Assembly (NCBI GenBank): GCA_003215655.1
Contig: QCKB01000003.1
Location: 142,254 to 206,253 of the forward strand
DNA from: Prochlorococcus sp. AG-409-J16
GTDB lineage: Bacteria > Cyanobacteriota > Cyanobacteriia > PCC-6307 > Cyanobiaceae
DNA length: 64,000 nt
Direction of reading: 5' to 3'
In this document: piece after piece, positions 57,037 through 64,000 of the stretch
Layout: every line of letters starts with the position of its first letter
How positions within the stretch are numbered: the stretch's first letter is position 1
Notes under the pieces: generated by a model
Database searches by the model: none
Told to the model about the DNA's origin: nothing
The model's input: the letters and a program-made list of their open reading frames with translations, nothing else
Translations under genes and position numbers: made by a program

Positions 57037-57948
57037 TCAAGTGAATAAACCTTCTAGCGAGTTCTTCCAAGAAACATCAAAAGGCCAGAATTCTCGTTTA
57101 GTGAGGCTCATGGCAATATTCTTCTCTGCATAAGCAGCTTCATTGATAAAAACTGGAATCAAGCATTCATCATGTTCAACGCAGATTCCATCACCATCCG
57201 CTCCTACAAATAACGGAACACCAGCCTTAATTGGTTGCCAATCTTTGCCCTCAATAAGAGGATGGATAAGGCCAACGATATTGCCCCTCAGATCTCTGGG
57301 GAAATCAAAACTAGCTATATGGCGATGAATAATCAAACCTCTTGGATAGATAGTCGAACCTTCGGAAATGCTCGCAATACACTCGAAGCAAGCCTCCAAG
57401 GCTAAGCGAGTTTTCTCCACAATTTCAAACTGCAAAACTGACTGAGCGACAGGACCAACTTCAATAACAAGACCGCATGGCCAACTCTCAACTAGAAAAC
57501 CTTTTTGCGCCTCATCCTCTTCATGTAAATAAACAGGAAGGCCAATTAATTTTTGGACAAGTGCTGCCAAAGCTAAATCACTTGATCTTCGTCCATAAAT
57601 AACAAGACAACTACCCATAGAGGCTGTAGTGCTATGGATATCAATAGCGATTTTGCAAGCGTTCCTTCCGAGAGGACCATAAAGATCCAAAAGCTTTCTT
57701 GCTCGCATTAATTCTCTATCTGATGAGTCAGTGGAACGCAAAAATTCCGCTCTGAAACTTCTATTTAAATCTCTATCCAAATAACGCACACCAGCCTCAA
57801 AAGCCAATGGGTTCCCAATTGTTGAAGCAAATCGCACTCCATAATTATTTATAAGGTTTGGCGTTTTAGACCACTGCTCAATTAGCCAGGGTCCATTAAC
57901 CTCATTGCCATGTGTCCCTGCCACTAAAAGCACCTGTGGACCAGCCAT
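57037..57948 (-). CDS. Aspartoacylase / succinylglutamate desuccinylase family zinc hydrolase
   Basis: A protein of about 303 residues from the ATG at 57948. The zinc ligands are in LLVAGTHGNEVNGP (His and Glu) and IAIDIHSTTASMG (His). The substrate Arg region DRDLNRSFRAEF and the catalytic Glu in GLVIEVGPVAQSVL match the AspA/AstE family. Aspartoacylase annotation is common in cyanobacteria, but the true substrate is unknown. It is divergent from the GST gene with a gap of about 56 bases. Confidence 0.85.
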   Translation of the reverse strand: MAGPQVLLVAGTHGNEVNGPWLIEQWSKTPNLINNYGVRFASTIGNPLAFEAGVRYLDRDLNRSFRAEFLRSTDSSDRELMRARKLLDLYGPLGRNACKIAIDIHSTTASMGSCLVIYGRRSSDLALAALVQKLIGLPVYLHEEDEAQKGFLVESWPCGLVIEVGPVAQSVLQFEIVEKTRLALEACFECIASISEGSTIYPRGLIIHRHIASFDFPRDLRGNIVGLIHPLIEGKDWQPIKAGVPLFVGADGDGICVEHDECLIPVFINEAAYAEKNIAMSLTKREFWPFDVSWKNSLEGLFT

Positions 57949-58004
57949 CAAAATCAAACGGCAATGCTCAGCCTGACTGAAAGTTGCTTTAAAAGGAACC
58001 TAAT

Positions 58005-58997
58005 ATGTCAATTCCACCTGCAATCGTTTCAGCCGCACGTATTAGCTGGAAATGGCAATGGATTCAATTGATGAATGGCCTTGCGCCAGCCGATAGAGAA
58101 GGGAACTATCTTCGACCGCCAAGCCAGCACAAAAACGCCCAAGTTCCTCAAGAAAATGACCTAAAAAACCTCTCTACAGAGCAACTGCCAAAATTAATTA
58201 TTGGCCGAAGTTGTCCATGGGCTCATAGGACTTGGATTGTTCATCAACTCAGAGGCCTTGATAGCAGACTCAAGGTTTTAATTGCAAAAGCAGACCACAA
58301 CTCAGGGAGATGGCAACTAGAACCTCCCTGGCTAGGTTGTAACTCACTTCTCGATTTATATAAACATTCCGGAGAGTCTCCTAGTCATAGAGCAACAGTG
58401 CCTGCACTAATCAAACCAGGACTAACGAAAGGGGAACGACCGCAACTACTTGGCAACGAAAGTGCACAACTTGTTGAAGTCCTAAACCTATGGCCAAGCA
58501 GTAAAACAGATGCCCCTGATTTATCTCCACTGACGCTTCAGGATGAAATAAATACTTGGCAAAATGTTCTTCAGCCATACGTGAATGATGGCGTGTACAG
58601 GTGCGGCTTTGCAAGAAATCAAAGCTCATACGACAAGGCATCTAGAGAGCTATTCCAAGCCCTTGAAAAAGCAAACAAAAGTCTTTCTAAGAAAGGTCCA
58701 TGGTTATGTGGAAGCAAAATGACTATTGCAGATGTGAGATTGTTCCCAACACTGATTCGATGGGAGATGGTTTATGCACCTCTATTTGGATGTACTTACA
58801 AGCCGCTCTGGGCATTCCCCAGACTATGGGAATGGCGTAAGAGGTTTTTTTCAAATCCTTTAGTTTCAAAAACTTGTGATTCGGACGCTTGGCGCAATGA
58901 TTACTTTGGAGCACTTTTCCCACTACGCCCAAGCTCAATAATCCCTTCAGGCTCCAACCTATCTTCCATAGTCAATGCATCAACTCCTAGCCCTTAA
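58005..58997 (+). CDS. Glutathionyl-hydroquinone reductase (Xi-class GST)
   Basis: 330 residues. The catalytic Cys is in the thioredoxin-like motif SCPWAHRT (near residue 69), the Xi-class CPWA signature. The all-helical C-domain shows MTIADVRLFPTLIRWEMVYAPLF. Xi-class enzymes reduce glutathionyl-hydroquinones and are usual in cyanobacteria. DUF2301 follows within 4 bases, so the two are likely in one operon. Confidence 0.85.
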   Translation: MSIPPAIVSAARISWKWQWIQLMNGLAPADREGNYLRPPSQHKNAQVPQENDLKNLSTEQLPKLIIGRSCPWAHRTWIVHQLRGLDSRLKVLIAKADHNSGRWQLEPPWLGCNSLLDLYKHSGESPSHRATVPALIKPGLTKGERPQLLGNESAQLVEVLNLWPSSKTDAPDLSPLTLQDEINTWQNVLQPYVNDGVYRCGFARNQSSYDKASRELFQALEKANKSLSKKGPWLCGSKMTIADVRLFPTLIRWEMVYAPLFGCTYKPLWAFPRLWEWRKRFFSNPLVSKTCDSDAWRNDYFGALFPLRPSSIIPSGSNLSSIVNASTPSP

Positions 58998-59001
58998 ATA
59001 A

Positions 59002-59673
59002 ATGACAGCAAAGAAACTACTGGAAGGAACAAACAATTCCTTTATTGAAAATGAATATGAGGGCATTTATGGCCGATTCACAATCACTAAAGAAGACCAT
59101 CTAGAAGTTCAGAGATATAGGTTTGCACTTTTCTCATGCGGCCTATCACTATTAATAGCACTTATTCAATGGTTATTTCTAGGGCCAGATTGGATTGGGC
59201 TATGGTTAATGCCGATAGCATTAGCTCTTGGACTGTCACTAAAATGGATTCATATTTACCTTAGATCTCTACATAGATTGCTAGTATTTTTTTGGGCACT
59301 AGGGACTATTGGAAGCTTAATATTGATAATAAGCTTTGGTGCGAAGTCGATGCTAAATACAGTAATTATTGAACCTAAATTTATGTTATTTATAGGTCCT
59401 TTATTTGCTGCACTAACAGGAGTAGGTTTTAAAGAGTTTTTCTGTTTTCAACGAATTGAAGCGATCGGGCTAACGGTTATGGTGCCAATAGCTTTAATAG
59501 GTCATCTTAGTGGTCTAATTAATGGATACATAGTGATGACAATGCTTAGCCTATCAGCAATATTTTTGATAGTTTTAACTATCAGAAAGTTCGGAATGAA
59601 TCCAGCTGATGATGTAGGTGATAAAAGCGTATTTAAATACCTAGAGAAAGAACGAGCGGCAAATGTTCTGTGA
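59002..59673 (+). CDS. DUF2301 family membrane protein
   Basis: 223 residues with about six or seven hydrophobic helices. The start YEGIYGRFTITKEDHLEVQRYR and the mid-motif FKEFFCFQRIEA are typical of the family. Function unknown. Its stop overlaps the GTG of the ABC-F gene by four bases. Confidence 0.78.
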   Translation: MTAKKLLEGTNNSFIENEYEGIYGRFTITKEDHLEVQRYRFALFSCGLSLLIALIQWLFLGPDWIGLWLMPIALALGLSLKWIHIYLRSLHRLLVFFWALGTIGSLILIISFGAKSMLNTVIIEPKFMLFIGPLFAALTGVGFKEFFCFQRIEAIGLTVMVPIALIGHLSGLINGYIVMTMLSLSAIFLIVLTIRKFGMNPADDVGDKSVFKYLEKERAANVL

Positions 59674-61610
59674 GTTTATTAAGCCTAATAAATGCTTCTA
59701 AAGATTTAGGAGTAAAACAAATAATAAGGGACCTAACACTTCATATAGAAAAGGATGAAAGGCTTGGTTTAATTGGCCCGAATGGAAGTGGAAAGTCAAC
59801 ACTATTAAAGATGTTGGCAGGAACCGAACCACTTGGACATGGAGAAAGAAGATGTCCAACAAATTTAAATATGGAAATAATAAGCCAAGAAATTTGCCTC
59901 CAAAAAGGAAGAACTGTTCTAGAACAAGTTCTTATTGGCTGTGGCAAAAAAAGAGATCTACTGCTTCGCTATAAATCATTAAGCTCATTATTAGAAAAAG
60001 AACCTAATTCCCCAAAACTGTTAAGCGAGCTAGGTGCACTTTCACAACGGATGGATAACGATGAAGTCTGGAGTCTAGAGAAACAATGTGAAGAGGTCCT
60101 CCAGCGCTTAGGCATAAGTGATCTTCATCTCAAAGTTGAAGATCTATCTGGGGGGTATCAAAAAAGGATAGGGCTTGCCTCTGCTCTTGTTGCAAAGCCA
60201 GAATTGCTTCTTCTCGATGAACCTACCAACCATCTAGACACCTCTGCCGTTGAATGGCTACAAAGTTGGCTAGAGAAATTCAACGGGGCTCTAGTTCTGG
60301 TTACACATGATCGATATTTCCTTGATCGAGTGACCAATAGAATGCTTGAAATTCGTAACGGCCTAGCAAAGACTTATCCTGGCAACTATTCTCAATATCT
60401 AAGAACAAGAACAGAAGAGGCAGCAATAGAAGAAAAAGCAAGAATCAAGTTCAAAGGAATATTGCGTAGAGAATTAGCTTGGCTAAAACAAGGGCCAAAA
60501 GCAAGAAGTACAAAACAGAAAGCTAGGCTAAATCGAATCGAAGCAATGAGGTCAAAACCCTCTTCGAAAAAAAATTCTTCTTTGCAAATTTCTCACTTAA
60601 GCAGACGCATAGGTAAACTCGTAATTAGTGCTGAAAATATAAAAGTAACTGATACTGATTTAGAAACTGGTAATTTGCTATTTGAACAGTTTAGTTATAA
60701 TTTTAGCCCTGAAGATCGAATAGGAATTATTGGCGCAAATGGCACTGGAAAATCTACACTTCTCGATATAATTGCTGGAAGGAGAAGAGCCGTCAATGGA
60801 GAAATTAGAATAGGAGAAACAGCTCATATTGGATATTTAGACCAACAAACAGCAGTATTGCGGGAAGGAATTGGATTAAAGAGGAAGGTCATAGATTATA
60901 TCGAAGAAGATGCTTCAAGAATAAAAGTTGGGGACAAAGAAATCAGTGCATCAAAACTCCTAGAAATGTTTCTATTCCCACCTGCACAACAACATACCTC
61001 TTTAAACAAATTATCAGGGGGCGAAAGGCGTAGACTAACCTTATGCAAGATACTTATTCAGTCGCCAAATATTCTTCTTTTAGATGAACCTACTAATGAC
61101 CTTGACATAGAGACATTGAGCATACTTGAAGATTTTCTTGAAGATTTTAAAGGTTGCGTTATCATTGTTTCTCATGACCGTTATTTCCTTGATAGAACTG
61201 TTGACAGGATCTTCTATTTAAATGATCAAAGACTAATAAGGTATGAAGGTAATTACAGTAGTTTTCTTGAAAAGAAAAATCTTCAACTCTATGAAAAAAA
61301 CCAAAAGCCAAAAGATATAAGTAGCTCCAAGAATATTGAAGAGAAATCACTTCTTAAACAAGATTTAGGAACATCTAGAAGTAATGCAATTAACAAAGAA
61401 AAGCCTAGAAAGAGAAGCTTTAAGGAGTCACAGGAACTGCTATCTCTAGAGGTTTCGATACCACTTCTTGAGAAAGAGAAATCAGCCCTCGAAGAGCAAA
61501 TCTCTAAAGGGCAAAACTTAGTTCATCTAAGTAATCAACTAGCAGAAATTAGTGACCGCCTACATAACTCAGAAAACAGATGGATAGAGCTTAGTGAACT
61601 AACCCCTTAG
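59670..61610 (+). CDS. ABC-F family ATPase (Uup-like)
   Basis: 646 residues with two ABC cassettes and no membrane part. Cassette 1: Walker A GPNGSGKST, signature LSGGYQKR, LLLDEPTNHLD. Cassette 2: GANGTGKST, LSGGERRRL, LLLDEPTNDLD. A basic linker (LKQGPKARSTKQKARLNR) joins them and a coiled-coil C-terminus follows. This layout fits Uup or related ribosome-associated ABC-F proteins that rescue stalled translation. The start is GTG, overlapping DUF2301. Confidence 0.9.
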   Translation: MSLLSLINASKDLGVKQIIRDLTLHIEKDERLGLIGPNGSGKSTLLKMLAGTEPLGHGERRCPTNLNMEIISQEICLQKGRTVLEQVLIGCGKKRDLLLRYKSLSSLLEKEPNSPKLLSELGALSQRMDNDEVWSLEKQCEEVLQRLGISDLHLKVEDLSGGYQKRIGLASALVAKPELLLLDEPTNHLDTSAVEWLQSWLEKFNGALVLVTHDRYFLDRVTNRMLEIRNGLAKTYPGNYSQYLRTRTEEAAIEEKARIKFKGILRRELAWLKQGPKARSTKQKARLNRIEAMRSKPSSKKNSSLQISHLSRRIGKLVISAENIKVTDTDLETGNLLFEQFSYNFSPEDRIGIIGANGTGKSTLLDIIAGRRRAVNGEIRIGETAHIGYLDQQTAVLREGIGLKRKVIDYIEEDASRIKVGDKEISASKLLEMFLFPPAQQHTSLNKLSGGERRRLTLCKILIQSPNILLLDEPTNDLDIETLSILEDFLEDFKGCVIIVSHDRYFLDRTVDRIFYLNDQRLIRYEGNYSSFLEKKNLQLYEKNQKPKDISSSKNIEEKSLLKQDLGTSRSNAINKEKPRKRSFKESQELLSLEVSIPLLEKEKSALEEQISKGQNLVHLSNQLAEISDRLHNSENRWIELSELTP

Positions 61611-61765
61611 TCTTTTACTTCGCTTTCTTCTAAAAGTATGAGGCAGCTCAATACCTGTCTTATGTACTAAAGCACTTCTGTTAACTGTTCTAGGCAATAA
61701 ACAGCGAGGGGCGACTCTTGAGCAAATTTTTTTCTGTACTGAATTCCTAGCCAATGGCGCTTTCC

Positions 61766-62089
61766 TTACAGATACGCCTGCTGCCTCGAATCATCTGGAG
61801 AACGGTGCTCTTGCATCTGTTCACCCATACGCTTCAGATAAAGATCTTGCGACAAGGACACATGGTTAGTTTCAAATGCCTCTAATGCATCATCAATTGA
61901 ACTAACACTCTGGCTGACCAAACCAGAGGGTGCGCATTGTTTTCACTCCAAAATATCTTTAAGGCAAAGCCCTTTTCGCCATTGTCTTTGCTCTGATATA
62001 TAACAAAAATCCTCAGGCCCATTAATCCAAACCATCCTCCCCTGATCGTCAAAGAAGTGACGGTCTTATTGCTCAGTAATTGATGTCAT
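61766..62089 (-). pseudogene. Nonsense-mutated small gene (108-codon frame with two stops)
   Basis: One continuous frame from the ATG at 62089 to the TAA at 61766-61768 is interrupted by TAA at 62066-62068 (codon 8) and TGA at 61943-61945 (codon 49). All three parts read like protein: MTSITEQ; then DRHFFDDQGRMVWINGPEDF and YISEQRQWRKGLCLKDILE; then SVSSIDDALEAFETNHVSLS and DLYLKRMGEQMQEH. The frame stays in register over 324 bases. I cannot name the family. A recent pseudogene is the simplest reading. Internal starts (ATG at codon 18, a TTG at codon 56) might still give short products. Confidence 0.65.
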
Positions 62090-62253
62090 AACGAAAGTCT
62101 TAACACCCTCTTATCTGCTTGTAGCCACTGATACTCAAATTTGGCAATGGTGTTGTAAAGGAAACGAAGTGAAGATTTCCCCCATGGCAGGCATGTATAA
62201 CGGCCGTAAAGTGGGACTGTCGCCTAAAGACCTCCTCGCAGACCACAGACTCC

Positions 62254-62472
62254 ATGAACACAATCGACGAGCACATCCAAAAGGATCAGTCTGAGATCCA
62301 ATCTGCAAAAGCACAGGGCGACGACGCCAAAGTGCGGCATTTAACCGAAGAACTGCATTCCCTTGAGGAATACAAGGAACATCATCCTGAGGATAAGCAT
62401 GACCCAAATGCCCTTGAGTTATTTTGTGATGCCAATCCTGATGAGCCAGAGTGCCTTGTTTATGACGACTAA
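62254..62472 (+). CDS. cp12: CP12-domain protein
   Basis: A 72-residue intrinsically flexible regulator that ties GAPDH and phosphoribulokinase together in the dark. The core HSLEEYKEHHPEDKHDPNAL is followed by the GAPDH-binding C-terminal pair CDANPDEPEC (Cys58 and Cys67) and LVYDD. The N-terminal Cys pair of plant CP12 is absent, as in some cyanobacterial forms. It therefore probably binds GAPDH by the C-terminal loop, with less redox control of PRK. Confidence 0.93.
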   Translation: MNTIDEHIQKDQSEIQSAKAQGDDAKVRHLTEELHSLEEYKEHHPEDKHDPNALELFCDANPDEPECLVYDD

Positions 62473-62655
62473 TTAGAAGTCTTCATTGAACTCAGAAGGA
62501 CTGCTTGTCAAGGAGCAAACTACTGCCTCCTCATTTAGCATTTCCTTTACATTGGCAATAGGTCTTCCCATTTGACGGAGAACCTCTATCTCTTGTGATG
62601 TTTGGCAACGGGCAATAATCTGGCCCTCTTTATCAAAACAGCTATAGAAATTCAT
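62473..62655 (-). CDS. Small conserved protein, unknown function
   Basis: 60 residues from the ATG at 62655: MNFYSCFDKEGQIIARCQTS then EIEVLRQMGRPIANVKEMLN. I recall similar unnamed picocyanobacterial proteins. A longer frame to 62730 is less likely. Its stop abuts the cp12 stop (convergent). Function unknown. Confidence 0.65.
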   Translation of the reverse strand: MNFYSCFDKEGQIIARCQTSQEIEVLRQMGRPIANVKEMLNEEAVVCSLTSSPSEFNEDF

Positions 62656-62740
62656 AGAAGATTTTTCTAACCTCCTAGTTATGGCTAACCAATAAGGAAT
62701 AGACAAGTAGGGATGAGAGCAGTTATTCAATTTAAATTAT

Positions 62741-63724
62741 TCAAAGTTCTTCCCAAACTCTTGAGAGAAGTTCATCCAAGCCTTTCCCCATTGCGGCAGA
62801 AATTGAAATCACTTGTCGTCCACTAGCCTTCTCAAGTTCAGCAATGACATTTAACTCACTAGCCTTATCCAATAATTCTTTTTTGTTGAGAACTACTAAT
62901 CTTGGCTTATACATAAGTCCATGGCCATAAGCCTCTAATTCCTTTTCTAGAACAGAAAAAGCTTCAACAGGTTTGTCTGTTGATCCATCAATTAGGTGGA
63001 TCAACAGCTTTGTACGTTGAATATGACGCAGAAAATCGTGGCCCAGGCCAGCTCCCTGCGCAGCCCCAGCAATTAATCCTGGAATATCTGCAAAGACCGT
63101 CCCATCTCCACTCGGCTTACGAACTACTCCTAAATTTGGAATCAAAGTTGTAAAGGGATAATCAGCAATCTTTGGGCGAGCAGCAGAAAGAATTGCTATC
63201 AAAGTACTTTTGCCTGCATTCGGGAGCCCAATGATCCCTACTTCAGCAAGTAATTTCAATTCCAATTGAAGGTTCCATTCCTCACCTTCAAGACCTTCTG
63301 TACATTTCTCTGGGGCTCGATTGCGATTACTTAGATAATGTGCATTACCTAAACCACCTTTACCACCAAAAGCTACTGACAGGAATTCTCCTGGAGAAGT
63401 CAGATCCCCGAGAATTATTCCTGTTGAGAGATGCCTTACTTCAGTCCCACAAGGAACTTTAATAATGAGATCCTTTCCTGAGGCACCCTTGCAGCGATTA
63501 GGTCCTCCCCTACGCCCATCATCAGCAGCAAAAAGCCTTTTATATTTGAAATCCAACAGTGTTTGAAGGTTTGAATCAGCTTCTAAAAGCACTTTCCCCC
63601 CATTGCCACCATCACCCCCTGAAGGGCCACCAGCAGGGACATACTTCTCCCTGCGAAATGAAACTATCCCGTCCCCTCCCCGGCCAGCTCTAACCGTTAT
63701 ACGTGCCTGATCTATGAACTGCAT
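62741..63724 (-). CDS. obg: GTPase Obg (CgtA)
   Basis: A ribosome-associated GTPase acting in 50S maturation. The Gly-rich Obg fold is at about 1-158 ([29 protein letters not shown]). The G1 motif is GLPNAGKST, followed by [22 protein letters not shown] (G3) and LNKKE (G4). The length of 327 fits the short C-terminal version. It is divergent from the small gene at 63738. Confidence 0.96.
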   Translation of the reverse strand: MQFIDQARITVRAGRGGDGIVSFRREKYVPAGGPSGGDGGNGGKVLLEADSNLQTLLDFKYKRLFAADDGRRGGPNRCKGASGKDLIIKVPCGTEVRHLSTGIILGDLTSPGEFLSVAFGGKGGLGNAHYLSNRNRAPEKCTEGLEGEEWNLQLELKLLAEVGIIGLPNAGKSTLIAILSAARPKIADYPFTTLIPNLGVVRKPSGDGTVFADIPGLIAGAAQGAGLGHDFLRHIQRTKLLIHLIDGSTDKPVEAFSVLEKELEAYGHGLMYKPRLVVLNKKELLDKASELNVIAELEKASGRQVISISAAMGKGLDELLSRVWEEL

Positions 63725-63737
63725 TTTCGTCTAGTGG

Positions 63738-63962
63738 ATGAAAAGGTCTCAAGGGAAAAAAATCAGCTGGGACAACATAATCCAATCTGTTTTTGATGAA
63801 GATTACTTGGTGATTGAATTTATAAGTAGAAGGAAAGCAACAGTGCTTACAACCAACCTCTCAGAGGGTGCTGGTGCCGGTATTACCTATGCAAAGGACA
63901 GCATCAGTGCAAGTTTACTGGCGTTTCAGACGAAGCTACAGATGCTAGTCAAGGCGTTCTAG
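63738..63962 (+). CDS. Small hypothetical protein
   Basis: 74 residues from the ATG at 63738 (MKRSQGKKISWDNIIQSVFD), mixed alpha/beta composition, no membrane segment. No family recognised. It shares a 13-base divergent gap with obg. Confidence 0.5.
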   Translation: MKRSQGKKISWDNIIQSVFDEDYLVIEFISRRKATVLTTNLSEGAGAGITYAKDSISASLLAFQTKLQMLVKAF

Positions 63963-63982
63963 CCGAGCAAGGTTCTGACAAC

Positions 63983-64000
63983 ATGACTACTCAAGTTGCT
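63983..64000 (+). CDS. Possible start of a further gene, cut by the window end
   Basis: ATG at 63983 followed by ACT ACT CAA GTT GCT; only six codons are visible. No product can be named. Confidence 0.2.

Noticed and set aside
62206..62316. 36-codon frame MAGMYNGRKVGLSPK overlapping cp12
   Set aside because: Overlaps the well-supported cp12 start in another frame; no conservation evidence.
1..64000. CRISPR arrays, insertion sequences, prophage or tRNA-flanked islands
   Set aside because: No regularly spaced repeats, transposase or integrase genes, or duplicated tRNA ends were seen; gene content is core throughout.

Overview
The window reads as a chromosomal segment of a marine picocyanobacterium, most likely Prochlorococcus. 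The evidence is a set of photosystem II genes (psbK, psbI, psbH, psbO), cyanobacterium-only families (DUF3155, DUF3181, DUF3146, DUF3084, DUF3177, DUF2555, DUF3769, Ycf20), ntcA, a CP12 protein, a plant-type crtR hydroxylase, tRNAs without encoded CCA, very short intergenic gaps and an AT-leaning base composition. The composition is less extreme than in high-light strains, so a low-light clade is my guess. That placement is inference, not a measurement. I see no phage island, insertion sequence, CRISPR array or rRNA operon.

Layout. 1-7000: partial ygfZ, pyrE, a CAT-anticodon tRNA, a CNNM/CorC-type protein, a Gfo/Idh/MocA dehydrogenase, psbK-tgt, cobS and a sensor kinase. 7000-17200: DUF3155, an esterase, purH, a DoxX protein, ispH, the ammonium transporter amt1, sfsA, murJ and three small cyanobacterial genes. 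17200-31700: tRNA-Arg, glyA, cinA, leuCD, an LptD-like DUF3769 protein, psbI, psbH-tatA-pth-DUF3146, a YqgF-like nuclease, DUF3084, ntcA, rph, a CobO-like protein, dcd and thyX. 31700-45000: a TxlA-type thioredoxin, a lytic transglycosylase, glmM, trmB, DUF3177, ileS, tRNA-Leu, crtR (frameshifted here), gatC, a creatininase-family protein and a TPR glycosyltransferase. 45000-64000: a DNA glycosylase without a normal start codon, pyrB, ycf20, tRNA-Ala, DUF2555-coaBC, psbO, sat, ftsH, a ribbon-helix-helix plus histone-H1-like protein, aroC, a lipoprotein, an aspartoacylase, a glutathionyl-hydroquinone reductase, DUF2301, an ABC-F ATPase, a nonsense-mutated pseudogene, cp12 and obg.

How the genes work together. 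Most of the window is core metabolism: pyrimidine and purine synthesis (pyrE, pyrB, purH, dcd, thyX), leucine and chorismate synthesis, isoprenoid and carotenoid steps (ispH, crtR), peptidoglycan supply (glmM, murJ, transglycosylase) and photosystem assembly. Nitrogen control is represented both by the regulator (ntcA) and a typical target (amt1).

The most notable points are: a one-base excess in a C9 run that splits crtR; a 108-codon frame with two in-frame stops beside cp12; a 3-methyladenine DNA glycosylase frame with no ATG, GTG or TTG before its conserved core; perfect long palindromes inside thyX and sat; a CobO-like protein whose P-loop is destroyed; an RHH-plus-H1-like candidate chromatin protein; and several small protein-like frames of 25-65 codons. 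I found no convincing undescribed multi-gene system; the strongest leads are the H1-like protein with its neighbouring small frames, and the crtR homopolymer.
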